Positions 12,201 to 23,760 of a DNA stretch of 64,000 nucleotides are shown here, piece by piece (position 1 is the stretch's first letter; each line of letters starts with the position of its first letter). A model generated the notes under the pieces. It was not told where the DNA came from and made no database searches. It worked only from the letters and a program-made list of their open reading frames with translations. This DNA comes from Trachythela sp. YZ-2020 (taxonomy: Eukaryota; Cnidaria; Anthozoa; Malacalcyonacea; Clavulariidae), in the NCBI GenBank assembly GCA_016169945.1, contig JADLSH010000052.1:744001-808000 (forward strand), given 5' to 3'. A program made the translations under genes and the position numbers.

Positions 12201-12765
12201 AGACGGGACGAAATAAGAAGGTTTGTGTTGGTTTTGCTTCTTGCCAAAGCATTTTAAAGTCTTTAAAAACATTGCATTTCGAGGCCACGTGCTTATAAAA
12301 ATCGAGCAAAACATTATAGGCTGAGTTTGTCAATTTCAACAAGCGAAAAAATCCACGCAAAGCACTCGATCGTTGAGAAAACACAAGCTATGGATCGAGC
12401 AACAACGCGCACATATTTGTATGTCAAAATGATGAGTCTGATGTTTACTAAGCGTACTCACCTCAAAATGTTGAGAAGAACCTTCCTCTCAGAACGTATT
12501 TGGGAGCCTATTGCTCGCTCCCTCGGGTGTTCTATACGAATTTTCTCGCCCATTTTCGTTCCGATTTCGCCATACTTTGGTCAAAACAAACTTTATAGCA
12601 TAAAAAAGATATTTCTTGTTTAAAACTTATCAAACGTTACGAAGAAAGTACTTAAAAGAAGCAATATTTCTCGCATGCAAAATACTCGCTTCGCGGCGGC
12701 CATTTCGTTTGCAAGTGCAAGGTTACCATTTTTCCCATGATGCTTTGCTAACATGCAAATTGTCT
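9278..12765. mobile_element. Inner long-inverted-repeat element nested in the outer left arm
   Basis: Ends are AGACAATTTGCATGTTAGC and its reverse complement. Arms of about 1.0-1.1 kb run 9278 to about 10412 and about 11735 to 12765, with an extra block of about 180 bp in the left arm near 10150-10320. The spacer (10413-11734) is non-coding. The intact right arm of the outer element reads straight through the insertion point (cgattgcgc), showing a 2-bp duplication (AT or TA). Small ORFs here occur in both arms and are arm sequence, not genes. Confidence 0.75.
10413..11734. other. Non-coding spacer of the inner element
   Basis: No ORF with recognisable protein content. It contains a fragment of a dispersed repeat ending in ttcctgggggagcatgcccc (about 11480-11545), related to copies at 22243, 27005 and 49298. 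Confidence 0.6.
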
Positions 12766-13805
12766 ATTGCGCAGAATACAAAATCAAGGGTTAAACAGAC
12801 AAAACGACCTCAAAATTGAATTTGAAAGTGAGCCTTCGTATGTGGTCGAGCATTGTCGAGCAAGAGAAAGTCGGCATTGTATAGCACACACTGACGAAAT
12901 ATGGATTAAAGAATACGTTTAAATGCAAGAATGTATTAAACGGCCAAAACATCATTATTGGTAAGTGAATATAGTAATTTTCTATCTGTAAATGTCGTGC
13001 GAGGCCATATTTGGCAATTTAATATAATATTGTGCGAGTAAACAAACGAAATTTGACTTAGTTGAGTGTGTGTTTGAAATTCAATAGCTTCTTAAAACTA
13101 GGTTAAATTGTTGTGAGATAGAAAGGCAAAGGTCTGATGCTCTTTCTCTGAAGTGGCTGCCTTAGCTGCCAATTGACAAAGTTATCTTTCATTTGGCCTT
13201 CCACAAATCATCATGGACTTCCTGTTGTTTGCGTCACCAGATGGTCTTTGAAAATTGCTTTTGATCAGATCTTTTCAAAACATGTCGTCTACAACCATTC
13301 TGTTCAGTTGATTCAAGGTCTAAACTCTAATGGGGCAGTTTCCATGTCTTATGTAGCTTAATATTATCATAACATTTGGTCCCTTAAAATTTATCATTAT
13401 ATTCTAGACATGCACATTAGACAATTAGTTCACCATGTGGACAAGTCAACAGGCTAGATAGTGATATCACAACTTGCCGACATTTAGGCAAAGCCAGAGT
13501 AAACAGATCACTTGTTTGCATTTTCTCATCAAGGCAAGTAACTTAGCCAACCAGGTAGCTTGCCTTCATATAAACACCCCCTTAAAACACATTATAGAAG
13601 TCTTTGCCATTGTTCTTTTAGGTCGTGAGTGGTGGCATACATGCAATTAACTGGATTAATAGTTCTTGTTTGTCTCAAAGACAAAAAAATACCATTGCGA
13701 TCTTGTTCTTTCCATGCTATCAGCAGCTCTGCTTTCAAAGCAAATGATGATGATTTGAAAGGATATGACAATTTTGAATATGAAAACTATGTCTAATCAA
13801 TACAG

Positions 13806-14003
13806 GCTTACACGAGGGTTGTAAAGTGGGTGGGGCGGGGTGGTTGAATCCCATTTTCAGCAATTTATTTGAACCCCAGTCATATGACTATGGAACAGAT
13901 TTGCCAGTGGTTCAAAACCAATTCTCAGTTGTCTAGTGAAAAACACTATAGGTATATCCCAGCTCCCATTTCACCCCTTCACAACCCTCATGAGTTCGTG
14001 TAA
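13806..14003. mobile_element. Small foldback/MITE in the outer core
   Basis: Imperfect inverted ends acacgagggttgtaaagtggg and ccccttcacaaccctcatg enclose about 160 bp without coding potential. Confidence 0.5.
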
Positions 14004-15244
14004 TTCTATACTAGAAATACACTCATGCAGAATCCCCTCGCCTATTCGAACTCAGGAATTATACTTCCCAAAATTTATTGTAACATGAAGTATTCGGTCA
14101 TTCATTGTAACCATAGCAACACACATTTTTTTTACAAAATGATAAAAGAGTAATATAAATATTTGTACTTTTAACTATAATATTATGAAATTGCCCCACT
14201 ATATAAAGTATATATGTTATTACGTACTCTTTTAGCTTTGGTTGTTGTAAAAATTAACCTTAGACATTTCACAAACACGTCAAAAAATATTCAGAAAACT
14301 TCAACTGTTTTTTGACAATATATTTTTTTAAATTTATCTTTAAAATGAAGTTTTGACATTACGTTGTTTCTTCAAAATTCAAATTTAAACTTGCTAAAAT
14401 ACCTTTTAGGTTTAATCGATATTATAATAACCTCACAGAGTGACATACGCTTTTGCAAATCCACAAACTAAAATATGAAAAGTAGACACTTACCCGTTTA
14501 AAACACTTCAAAAGTGTCCTTTTTTCAGCCATCCGACTCCTTCTCGTTTATCTTGTTTTGAAGACTCTGTTTATCGGTATGTTTTTCCAATAGCCCGAGT
14601 ATAAAAGGCACTAAAATGTAAGGAAAAAAATTATGTTCCTTATCGCATTCTAAAATATTTGCACTAATAGCTATGAAGGCAAACAACAAGAAGACTTTTT
14701 CTCTGTGTACAGGTAGGCTTCTCAAATAACCCAGGCCCTTATTATGAAAGATGTTTAAGGCCCTCCTCTATTCCAACTTACTCCCTCTCTCTCTCTCTAC
14801 AACAAAGAGACATACGTGTACTGTTTACATTTAATGATTGGGCTGGAATTTCATATAAGTTTACTTCATTGCCTACTTGACAAGTTTATTCAACTTAATT
14901 CATATACGGTACATTGCAATAGAGTACTTGCCTAATGTCTAATAATACAATAATACAATAATCCCCCTCAAAGGTGCTTGGAATGGTCGTTCCCTGTCCC
15001 TGGGTAGCCTAATAGAAGAGATTAATCAACCTAAATACCTGATACCAGTAAAACCATTTCAAGGTCTATATATAATAGGTCATAGTAAATTAGTAAAACA
15101 ACAAAGTACAGTAAGGCCCAATATTGTAGCTTAAATACAATCATGAAATCTATAGTGATTTTCACTATAAACAACAGCATAAAATACAATCAGAAAAACA
15201 CAACCCTTCCTAAATTTCTTTAAAACAATTATTAAAATGTTGTT
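14004..15244. other. Core of the outer element, no gene seen
   Basis: AT-rich sequence with a short (CT)n run near 14780-14797. A 66-codon minus-strand frame at 14525-14725 has no recognisable motif and I do not call it a gene. Confidence 0.5.
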
Positions 15245-15844
15245 TGTTTACTCGCAGAATATGATAATGGCCAAATTTGGCCTCACACGACATTTTAATA
15301 CAGATAGAAAATTACTATAACTTACCAAGAACGATGTTTTTGCGTTTCCCTTGTGAGTTATTTGTCTGTTACATTCTTCTTGCATTTAAATGTATTCTTT
15401 AATCCATATTTCGTCAGTGTATGCTATAAAATGCAGACTTTCTGTTGCTCGACAATGCTCGACGACATAGGAAGGCTCACTTTCAAATTCGATTTTGAGG
15501 TCGTTTTGTATGTTTCACCCTCGATTGTGTATTCAGCGCAATCGCAGAAACATTTTTCAGCACTGGAGAACGATTTTGAGCTGGAGAAACCGACTTCTCT
15601 TTCAAATATTCGCATTTTAGTAAGTAATAGAAGCAAAATGTAATATAATTTATAGTGTTTGTCACAGTCGCGTTCCTGAGTTCCAGTCCCCAAGCAACAC
15701 GGCAATTTTTGAAAATTGCCATGTTTGGAGGTCTATATCTCGGAAACTATTGAACTAAATGAAAAAGGTTGAAGAACTTATTAACTCTTTTCTGCTCTTT
15801 TCAAATCCGTAAAGATCCCACAAGTGATATAGGCACTTTAAGAT

Positions 15845-16505
15845 AGGTTGCACTTTAAGATAGGTTGCAATTTAATGCAATCCCACAAAACAACCGTTTG
15901 AGCAACACAAATACCAAATAACTGTAGGCATGCACTGCTTGCATGTGTTATGTACAAAAGCTACCCAAAGAGTGATCCCGTAACTCTTTGAACACGACAA
16001 CCGAAATCGAGTTCCCGGTTCTGACCGAATAGTTTAGCAAAGTCAATGTATAGAACACAAAAAACTGTCGGCCCCCACCGAGATTCTAAATGCAGCAAAC
16101 TATGTCCTTTGAGCAAAAATTGATTGTCGGCACTCGGCAGCTACCAAATGAGCGACATAAGCGATAAGGATGGACCAGATATTTGTAAACTTATCTTGGC
16201 TTGATAAACAATATTATTATAGCGTAACGGCAACTACCGAATCAGTCATGCATGTGAATTCTCAATTGAACTTAAGAGTAATGACTAATGTGGTATTGTT
16301 CTATTGTATACGGTTGAAGAAATGCAAGGCAATGAACGTTACAAGTACTCATTGTTAAAACCATACTCGCAAGTAAAATTAACACAAGACTCAACAAATA
16401 CTCAAATACGGATGGCCCGACATAGCAAATCTCAATCGAAAAACCTAGGCAAAAACTATGCGGTTTTTTGGTTTTTAGCTGCCATATAGTACCAAAGCTG
16501 TACAC
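15845..16505. other. No feature seen
   Basis: Non-repetitive-looking AT-rich sequence. Short ORFs (for example 16170-16358 and 16272-16505) overlap each other on both strands and carry no motif. Confidence 0.4.
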
Positions 16506-16507
16506 CT

Positions 16508-16745
16508 GGGGCCGGTTGTACGAAGCCCGTTTAGCTTAAACGGTGGATAACTCGAAAATATAGATCAAGTCTATACATTCATCGAACAACCAAGCTAAAA
16601 TATTTCAACTTGAATAGAACAATTATATTTGCAACTACATATTAAGGGCATAAGATTTAAGTTCAGTCATTCACCAAATGTGTGAAAGTGTTTTTTAATT
16701 TTGTATTATCCACCGTGCTAAACGGCCTTCGTACAACCGGCCCCT
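16508..16745. mobile_element. MITE with GGGCCGGTTGTACGAAG ends
   Basis: About 28-bp inverted ends with one mismatch (ggggccggttgtacgaagcc start, mirrored at 16717-16744), likely flanked by CTG. The 180-bp interior is AT-rich and non-coding. A 3-bp duplication and GGGCC ends recall PIF/Harbinger-type MITEs, but the assignment is tentative. Confidence 0.7.
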
Positions 16746-17263
16746 GAAGTATACTTAATTTAGAACATTGGCCTCAACCCATAATCAATTAGCAGTCAAT
16801 TATCATCATTACGGTGAAACGAGAGACCGGTTTTATTCCTTTAGTCTGGCCCCAACCAAACTCGCTTAATTGCGATAGCATGTTGACGAATTTATTCGTT
16901 AATGCTGGCCCCAACCAGATCTAACCTGCCACATGTGTTCACCCCAGCAAGACTGCAAAAGGTACTAATTCATCAAAGCTATAGCTATCCAAAGGGAAGG
17001 GCAGCTAATGAGCAAAAAACAAGCTGGAAAATATCCTAAGCTTATGAAGCGAAACATCGTATCACAACCGTTTGTGAAACTCGACTAACGCTACAAATGC
17101 ACGCGTGTTTTAGCTAGATAAACATTTCCCTGGACGGGCTACAACCCATGGCAGTCTTACACCAAATATGTCGTTCGTAATGACTCGCTAGGCGAGTACG
17201 ATAAAAACCAAAAGTAAAACAGACCAAAGAGATAGCGAATTTTGCATTAAAACAAATACATAC

Positions 17264-17429
17264 CTCGCCAGGCCGGGCCGGTCCTTGAGCTTGCGGTGGT
17301 TGCATGAGCTGCTTCTGCTTCGTGAACATTGTCTTGGTCTTGAAGGGCAGCGGTTTCAGCTTCGTTAACACCGGGCACTTCTGCAGGTAGGACTACTGCG
17401 ACATCGTTGGGCACTTGATTCTCTGCCAT
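17264..17429 (-). CDS. Possible first coding exon of an unidentified gene
   Basis: Minus strand. ATG at 17429 opens a 55-codon acidic, Ala-rich stretch starting MAENQVPNDVAVVLPAEVPG and ending in TGPAWRG. A consensus 5' splice site (GAG|GTATGT) follows at 17263. Composition and the donor suggest a disordered N-terminal exon. I could not find a matching second exon downstream (below 17263), where sequence is soon occupied by repeats. It could be a chance ORF. Confidence 0.35.
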
Positions 17430-17537
17430 ATGGACAACCTATTCTCGGCATAGCGTTTAAAAAACTAACCCTAACTGGTTAACTCATTGAGATCTCATTG
17501 TTTTATAGTCAATGATACGCATGAGTGCATTTAGAAT

Positions 17538-18166
17538 ACAGCTATTTCAATTAAGGTTGTCCCCGAGCAAAGCGGAAAAGTCGAATACGAGCGCGAAAGG
17601 CTTGCTGGGAATCGCCAAAAAATTAACGGACCAAGAATTTGACAAACCTCAGTGGGGATACCTAAGAAATTAACATATTGTTCTTAAGTACAAGACTTTA
17701 TGCTACTCATACGATTAGAAGGCATTTTAAATTCCCAAGAGTATAAAATCTTATGGTTAAGAAGAATATGTTAATTTCGAAAGGTTTGTTTCTTATACAC
17801 CCTGTATACCAATTTGCAATTAAACGTGCTGCAAAACTTATGATTATTCGTGACTCCTGTCGTTATAACGTAGTGGAAAATGCCTCGAACTTGTTCCATC
17901 ACAAAATTGTATGTCAGCCATAATATCACAGCTCTGAGCCACTGATGCATAAAAACGTCTCGAAGGAATTACCCACAAAGAACAGCCCACAAAACATTTA
18001 ATACGTTTCTACTTTGAAATTATTATTGCTAATTTCTTAGGAATCCACTGAGGTTTGTCAAATTCTTGGTCCATTAATATTTTAGCGATTCCCAGCAAGC
18101 CTTTCGCCCTCGTATTCGACTTTTCCGCTTTGCTCGGGGACAACCTTAATTGAAATAGCTGTATAT
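17538..18166. mobile_element. Foldback element with about 135-bp inverted arms
   Basis: Arm 17538-17680 (acagctatttcaattaaggt..., through gcaaagcggaaaagtcgaat) is mirrored at 18030-18166. The internal 350 bp is AT-rich without coding sequence. A minus ORF at 18082-18288 overlaps the right arm and is not taken as a gene. Confidence 0.75.
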
Positions 18167-18289
18167 ATATATACCAGAGGAGATGTGAGGACTATACCGG
18201 CATGCAACGGGTCAGACTCGGCATATTGCATATTATCGATTTCTCGCCACGCTTCGTTCACTCTTCGGCTGGCCTTCGTTCTAAACACA

Positions 18290-18900
18290 ACTCAGGAATA
18301 TTTTGAAACAATTTGAAAAGGCGAATTTTCACACCATTTATCGGAATATACCTTTCGGTTTTAGACGAATATAAGCTTTTAATTGTTCAACAACGTTTTG
18401 TTTTAGTTCCAGAGCTATCGGGGTATACGTACAGTTTAAATACCGTACCGTGATATTTTAAAAGATATTTGTCTGAAGAAAATGGACTACGTTGATCAGA
18501 AATGCATTCTAATTGTGTTCTTAAGGTAAGATGATTTAAAATATATTCTAAAATTCTGTAACATATTTAGGAATTATGTCATTATGTGACAACCAAATTG
18601 AAAGGGTCATACAAATTTTGATTAATAAGTTTATTTGTTCATACGATTTGTTTGACTCTGTACAAATATACATGAGGATTTCTACAGGTACTCAATTTTG
18701 AAATAGAAACATTTATACTTGTCAGTTGTCAGTTTAAGGATTATGTACATGAGAAACCATGTAGAGTCAATGAATTCAGATAATCAAGAAAAATTACATA
18801 ACCACAAACTGGATTTACTTTATAAAATGTTAATCTTTGGATCAACGTTAACTGTTCTTATTTAATATTGTTAGTAGTCGAAGGGTTTTGTAGATGGGTT
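18290..18900. other. No feature seen
   Basis: AT-rich, no motif-bearing ORF and no clear repeat structure. Confidence 0.4.
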
Positions 18901-18902
18901 TT

Positions 18903-19042
18903 ATTGAGTGTAAATTATATACATTTATTAGACCTAACCAGGAACAGCTGCGAAAAATGCAACTATAGGCCCCTGGCAGGAATCGAATCTGCGGCCCTGC
19001 GATTCCGGTGCAGCGCTCTAACCAACTGAGCTACAGAGTCCA
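18903..19042 (-). mobile_element. tRNA-derived SINE copy
   Basis: Minus strand. The tRNA-like head (A box TAGCTCAGTTGGTTAGAGC, B box GATTCGATTCC, about 19041-18968) is followed by a tail with tgcatttttcgcagctgttc and aggtctaataaatgtata. The same tail recurs in both orientations at 19187-19380, so this is a SINE family rather than a tRNA gene. Confidence 0.75.
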
Positions 19043-19159
19043 GTTGTCGAGCTCTAACCACAAGTTCATGTATATATACTAGGGTACTGCCATGTTTAGT
19101 TGTGGGTAAATATCTAGATTTTGTTGGCATCTCACTCGATTGAATAATAATTGAAGGGT

Positions 19160-19382
19160 TTTGTAGATGGAAAATTATTGAGTGTAAATTATATGCATTT
19201 AATAGACCTAACCAGGAACAGCTGCGAAAAATGCAACTATTGGCCCCTGGCAGTAATCGCATCTGGCAGGGACCTATAGTTCCAAGGTTCGATTCCTGCC
19301 ATGCAGGGGCCAATAGTTGCATTTTTCGCAGCTGTTCCTGGTTAGGTCTAATAAATGTATATAATTTACACTCAATAATTTT
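19160..19382. mobile_element. Head-to-head pair of the same SINE, partial
   Basis: Two truncated copies in opposite orientation (minus 19160-19258, plus 19280-19382) share the tail seen in the 18903-19042 copy and form a hairpin of about 100-nt arms around a B-box-like ggttcgattcctgcc. Confidence 0.65.
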
Positions 19383-19706
19383 TTTTATGTTGTAGGACCA
19401 CAATGCTGTAAATGACTAGCTGGAAAGTGTACAACCACCAATGAACTAGCCAACTGATTGTCAATGCTTCAAACAACCAATGTATCGTGATTGGTGAATA
19501 TTCTTCCACATTGAATTACATATTGAAGTTTTAATTGGGGGTGTTGAACTTAAGCAACAACCGGATATGGAAGATGGTCCTGCTGGTGGTTCTGGTGAGT
19601 AAAAACGTGGATATTCTTTGCTCTGGAAAAGAGAAGATTGTTGACGAGACCTAAAAGTGGGAGGCTATTAATCGTGCTCGCTCAAAGAACACTAGTGACT
19701 GTGTGC

Positions 19707-19803
19707 ACATATGGGAATGTTGCTCGAGTTAAGAAAAGCGCGCAAAATCACTCGCCTTCGGCTCGTGTTTCGCGCGCTTTTCTTCACTCTCGCAACATTC
19801 CCG
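19707..19803. repeat. Large GC-rich palindrome
   Basis: About 43-nt arms: gggaatgttgctcgagttaa... at 19710 and its mirror ending ...cgcaacattccc at 19801. Both arms contain aagaaaagcgcgc, and the centre is ccttcggc. Local base composition differs sharply from the AT-rich surroundings. Confidence 0.7.
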
Positions 19804-20019
19804 CGTGTTTGGATCAGGCCATCCAAACACGGAAACCATAAAGTAATTGTATAGTAATGAAAAAGTCATCTAATATAATAACAGGGATCAACAGTTATGC
19901 CTGTGTATCAGGACTGTTAAAATCATGAAATATTCGTGCTGCATAAAGTTATTTTGTTCGCGCCATGTTGATTTCCATCAGCGCTTGAATTCCCGTCACT
20001 CGCGACAATGAAAAAATTA

Positions 20020-20625
20020 ATTATAGTAAATTACCCCATGTTTAAATCGCGATTACTTGTGGGTTATTTGGGTTTTAAAGTATCAAAAGACAGAACAACT
20101 CTTCCTAAATTCGATTCTGTGATTTATGTTGACTTTCCTTGTCGGAAAATATAATAACCCCTGGCGTATATCAAAGTCACTTAAGTTATTTTATGCTCTG
20201 ACTCGAAAATAAGGGCAATACCATCCGGGATTAGTACAATTAAGTATAAAAAAATTCGATACACAATTAATATATACATTTATAAAAAATTTCCTTTAAG
20301 TAGACAATTTTTCACGATGCTGTAAAATTACCTCATATTCAAATCGCGAATACTCTCCGGTTTGACGGGTTAAAGGAAATCCTTTAAACAACTCTTCCTG
20401 AATTCGATGGTGTGACTTATTTTGACTTTCATTGTCGATAAATATAATAACCCCCTGCGTATATTTTCAAAGCCACTTTCGTGATTTGTGCTCTGACCCG
20501 AAAAAAGGGTCAATACAATCGAGGATTAAAACTGTAAAAACTCGATAGCGAAATTAAGAAAAATAAGAATAATAAAATTCGATATACGATTAATATAATC
20601 GTAAAAACTTAGCTTTAAAAATACA
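20020..20625. repeat. Two-copy tandem repeat, about 310-bp unit
   Basis: 20020-20325 and 20326-20625 share ordered blocks: aaattacc-cat, aaatcgcgaatact, acaactcttcct-aattcgat, gactttc-ttgtcg, ataataacccc, gctctgac-cgaaaa. No ORF spans either copy. Confidence 0.6.
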
Positions 20626-20639
20626 AATTTTCAGAGAGA

Positions 20640-21837
20640 AAAATCCACAATTTTTCACCCCGCATGGTCGGAAATTTCAATTTTTAATAATAATGAGTCG
20701 CATTGCATTTTGGGAAGACCCTCATTCCTCCTCCGCATACATGCTGTAATTAGGCACCGGAAGTCCCTCGTCTATGAATACTAATCATGAATGGTAATTA
20801 CTGTCTACAAGATATTGCAAAAGGCTCTTACACTAAAACCACTTTCTCTGTACAGTATATGGCCAACTTTACAAAACAAATTGACGGCGTCTCAATGGAC
20901 CGCCCTTTTGTCCCACTCTACCGAACATAACTATGACTGAATTTGAAGATCGAACTAATTTATTAAGCCATAAATAAATCCAGGCACGATATAATTGACA
21001 ATACGTTGACAAACACACTTGTTGTGACTAAGGCCTGTTTTTGTGAACCTTACATGAAGGGCTGGCCTTTTAATGCAAGATCCCGCGCGCTAACTAAAAT
21101 CTCTCTTAAAGATTGTTTTCGTCTATATGACATGAGAACCAGCCATCCTAGTCGCGATCTTGCTATTAGGGAGTTACGATTTACAACGCGGTCAGCTGGA
21201 CGACGCCACGTCAATTTATGCTTGACATAAGCCACAGGAATTTAACTATACGTATACTGCCTTAATTGTCTAAAGCATGTTTTAACAACTTTGAAAACGT
21301 TTAAATTAGGCCAAAACACTCCGATGTTTAGCTGATGTTTGGCGTTGGTCAATGTTATAATACAGCTCTCATGTCGCAACCAGCTTTCATATCACTCAAA
21401 AGACGCGCGATAATTGTTCAGGAAACCCCTGGGACCACAAATTATTCATCCATTTTGTCTTGCATGACGTCTGTCTTTTTTGTGCATGCGCGTCGTTGAG
21501 CTGGTCGCGTCGCATATAGTAAACTCTTTATTAACTACCCCAAATCTCGCCTAGTAGCGCTAAAAATTTCTCCTGACTGATCTAACTCAACAGAGTGGGG
21601 CTGGCCTTCTAGTAGATTTCAGTAAAAAGGGTCTTATCCGTGTACTATAGGTTAATTAGATCATTCGAACCAGTGGGACGCCCATTGCAGCGTCATACTA
21701 TATTTTTCCTTAAGTACTAAGATTTTTCTCGGCATCTCGTTCGATGGGAATAATGGTTGATGGCGTACATATTCGAACGAAAATTTATAAACATTTTTAG
21801 ACCTAGCCTAGAGCAGTTAATATAATATAAATTAATA
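20640..21837. other. No gene seen
   Basis: Contains a dispersed motif tttttctcggcatctcgttcgatggg near 21725, also found near 45190. ORF 21006-21230 and its mirror have no motif support. Confidence 0.4.
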
Positions 21838-22371
21838 TATATAAATTTTCGTTCGAATATTGCATCCACAAGCCAGTGGCGTAATTACTATGGGTTCGGA
21901 CAGGGAGAACCCGGGGGCCCCAACCCCAATGGCCCAAAGGGGGGCCCCCAGGCAACCAGGCTCAGACTGTAGAGCAAAAACAAATTGACAGGGAAGACTC
22001 TGAGAGAAAAAAATGCATGAATGCAACAACAGCATATCAAAAAGCAGTTAAAGCGTTCTCAACCGTACGAAAAGAAAATCGAACATTTTACGTAAACATA
22101 AACTCCACAATTCATCTATATATAAATGTAAATTAAAGATTTATTGTACAACCGTGCTAATTTCCAAACAAATTGTAAATCTTAATATGTTAAAATGTCG
22201 TTTTCTGACCATCATAATTCTGTAAAATCTTCCCCCAAAGTCCAGGAAATGGCATTTCAGAGACTCTAGATTTAAAAATTTTCCGGAGGGCCATGCCCCG
22301 GAAATTGAATAAGTCACTCACTAAGCATACGTACGTTTGTATCGTATCTCAGGGCGCGCATTAAGGGGGAC

Positions 22372-22875
22372 GGGGGAAGGTCGGTCCCAAATTGAAAAAT
22401 TACACCACTTATTCGGTTCGAAGCGTTCCGTCTCTATAAGTAAATGATATACAAATATCAACATAAGAAATGAACTAGAATAACTTTGTAAAACGCAGAA
22501 ATATATTTTCCTCGTAACGATTTCGACAGGGAGCAATATATTCAAATACAAGAGGACATCTTCAAACAATTCAAAAATCACCCAACTTTAATTAGCACTT
22601 GCTTTTGCGTTCTCTTTCCACTTCACTAATAATAGTCAGGGGCGCACATTCTGACAACTATTATTAGTGAAGTCTTGGAAAGAGAACGCGAAAGCCATTG
22701 CAAAAGTCGGGTGTTTTTTATTGTTTGAAGGTCCATGGCTACGTCCTCTTACATTTGAATATATTGCATTGCATGTTTATGCATCGTTCACTTATAGAGA
22801 CGGAAATTCAACTTCGGACCAACTCGGACTGAATAAGTAGTGTAATATTACAATTTGGGACCGACCCCAGCCCCC
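22372..22875. mobile_element. Foldback element within the tandem unit, copy 1
   Basis: Long inverted arms run from ggtcggtcccaaattg... (22379) to ...aatttgggaccgaccc (22866), centred on ttcactaataatagtcaggggcgcac at about 22622. The equivalent lies at about 26290-26775 in copy 3 and, heavily altered, at about 24355-24830 in copy 2. Confidence 0.7.
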
Positions 22876-23257
22876 CCCCCCCTGCTAACATCAGCGCATG
22901 TAAAAGGAACGACCAAACAGGAGTAATATTAGGCCTAAGTTATTCATAATCTTCTAACATGCGTTAACTTCTAAACGCGCTATTTTTCTTTATTTTGGAA
23001 CGTGTCATCATGTGGTAGTGTTGACGTCTTTTTATATTATATTATAGTGGACACCCCTCCAAACCTTTTTCGGAATGTGCGCCCCGGTTGTCATCCAACT
23101 AGGAATTAAAAAACTCGTACACACCTTGAATATGCTGTGCGCTAGAGTATACACTGGCTATCGTTTCGTTAATATACTTTGACGACTACACAGTCTTGTA
23201 AGACATCGTTTGATAATGTTTGCGTTATTAGCTCCAAATTCGTTGGATGGGGTTGAT

Positions 23258-23760
23258 TGGGTTGATTACAGCGTATCTCCTAGGTTATATCGATTAATCG
23301 ATACTGAACTTTTCTATTACTTCCATATTGTAACAACGCTCTGAGATGGATTGGGTTGATTACAGCGTATCTCCTAGGTTATATCGATTAATCGATACTG
23401 AACTTTTCTATTACTTCCATATTGTAACAACGCTTTGTTTCACATAGTCATGATAAAGTTCCAATGTCCAACATTTACTATGTGTTTAATCATCGGCTCT
23501 CTTCAAAATAGTTTGTTTAGTGACGTTCTTGGCCAACTGGATTGCAACTGGATAAACTGTAATTTACGTCTCTTGGCCAACTCCGCCCCCACCCACCTGT
23601 ACTTTTTGGAATGAATTAGCGCCCTTGCGAAAGGATCGAGAAAATTAAACTACATCATTTCATTTCTATTTATTTATAAGACAACTACACACAATCTAGG
23701 TTATATCGATTAATCGATACTGAACTTTTCTATTACTTCCATATTGTAACAACGCTTTGT
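23258..23760. repeat. Short direct repeats with an atcgattaatcgat palindrome
   Basis: An aggttatatcgattaatcga block occurs at about 23281, 23371 and 23697, and again at 25227, 25319, 25645 and 27371. The first two copies are parts of an 85-90 bp tandem duplication. It is not a CRISPR array: spacing is irregular and the intervening sequence is itself repeated. Confidence 0.7.

Larger units (their letters stand above)
8957..15837. mobile_element. TTAA-flanked long-inverted-repeat element (outer)
   Basis: TTAA at 8953-8956 and 15838-15841 flanks termini AGTGCCTATATCACTTG and its reverse complement. The terminal inverted repeats are about 600 bp. The right arm (15245-15837) is whole. The left arm is split by the inner element into 8957-9277 and 12766-13050. 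The core 13050-15245 has no convincing ORF, so this is a non-autonomous element. A TTAA target is used by piggyBac, Kolobok and some Sola elements, so the superfamily stays open. Confidence 0.75.

Noticed and set aside
8957..15837. The outer TTAA element as a non-autonomous partner of the 32784-40444 transposon
   Set aside because: Both use TTAA but their terminal sequences (AGTGCCTATATC and GAGCGACTGCC) are unrelated.
18082..18288. 68-aa minus-strand ORF
   Set aside because: Half of it lies in the arm of the 17538-18166 foldback; no domain.
18968..19041. tRNA-like cloverleaf sequence on the minus strand
   Set aside because: It is followed by a tail that recurs nearby in both orientations, so it is a SINE head rather than a tRNA gene.
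19567..19594. Nine-codon start (MEDGPAGGS) ending at a consensus GTGAGT donor on the plus strand
   Set aside because: Too short to separate from chance, and no following exon was found.
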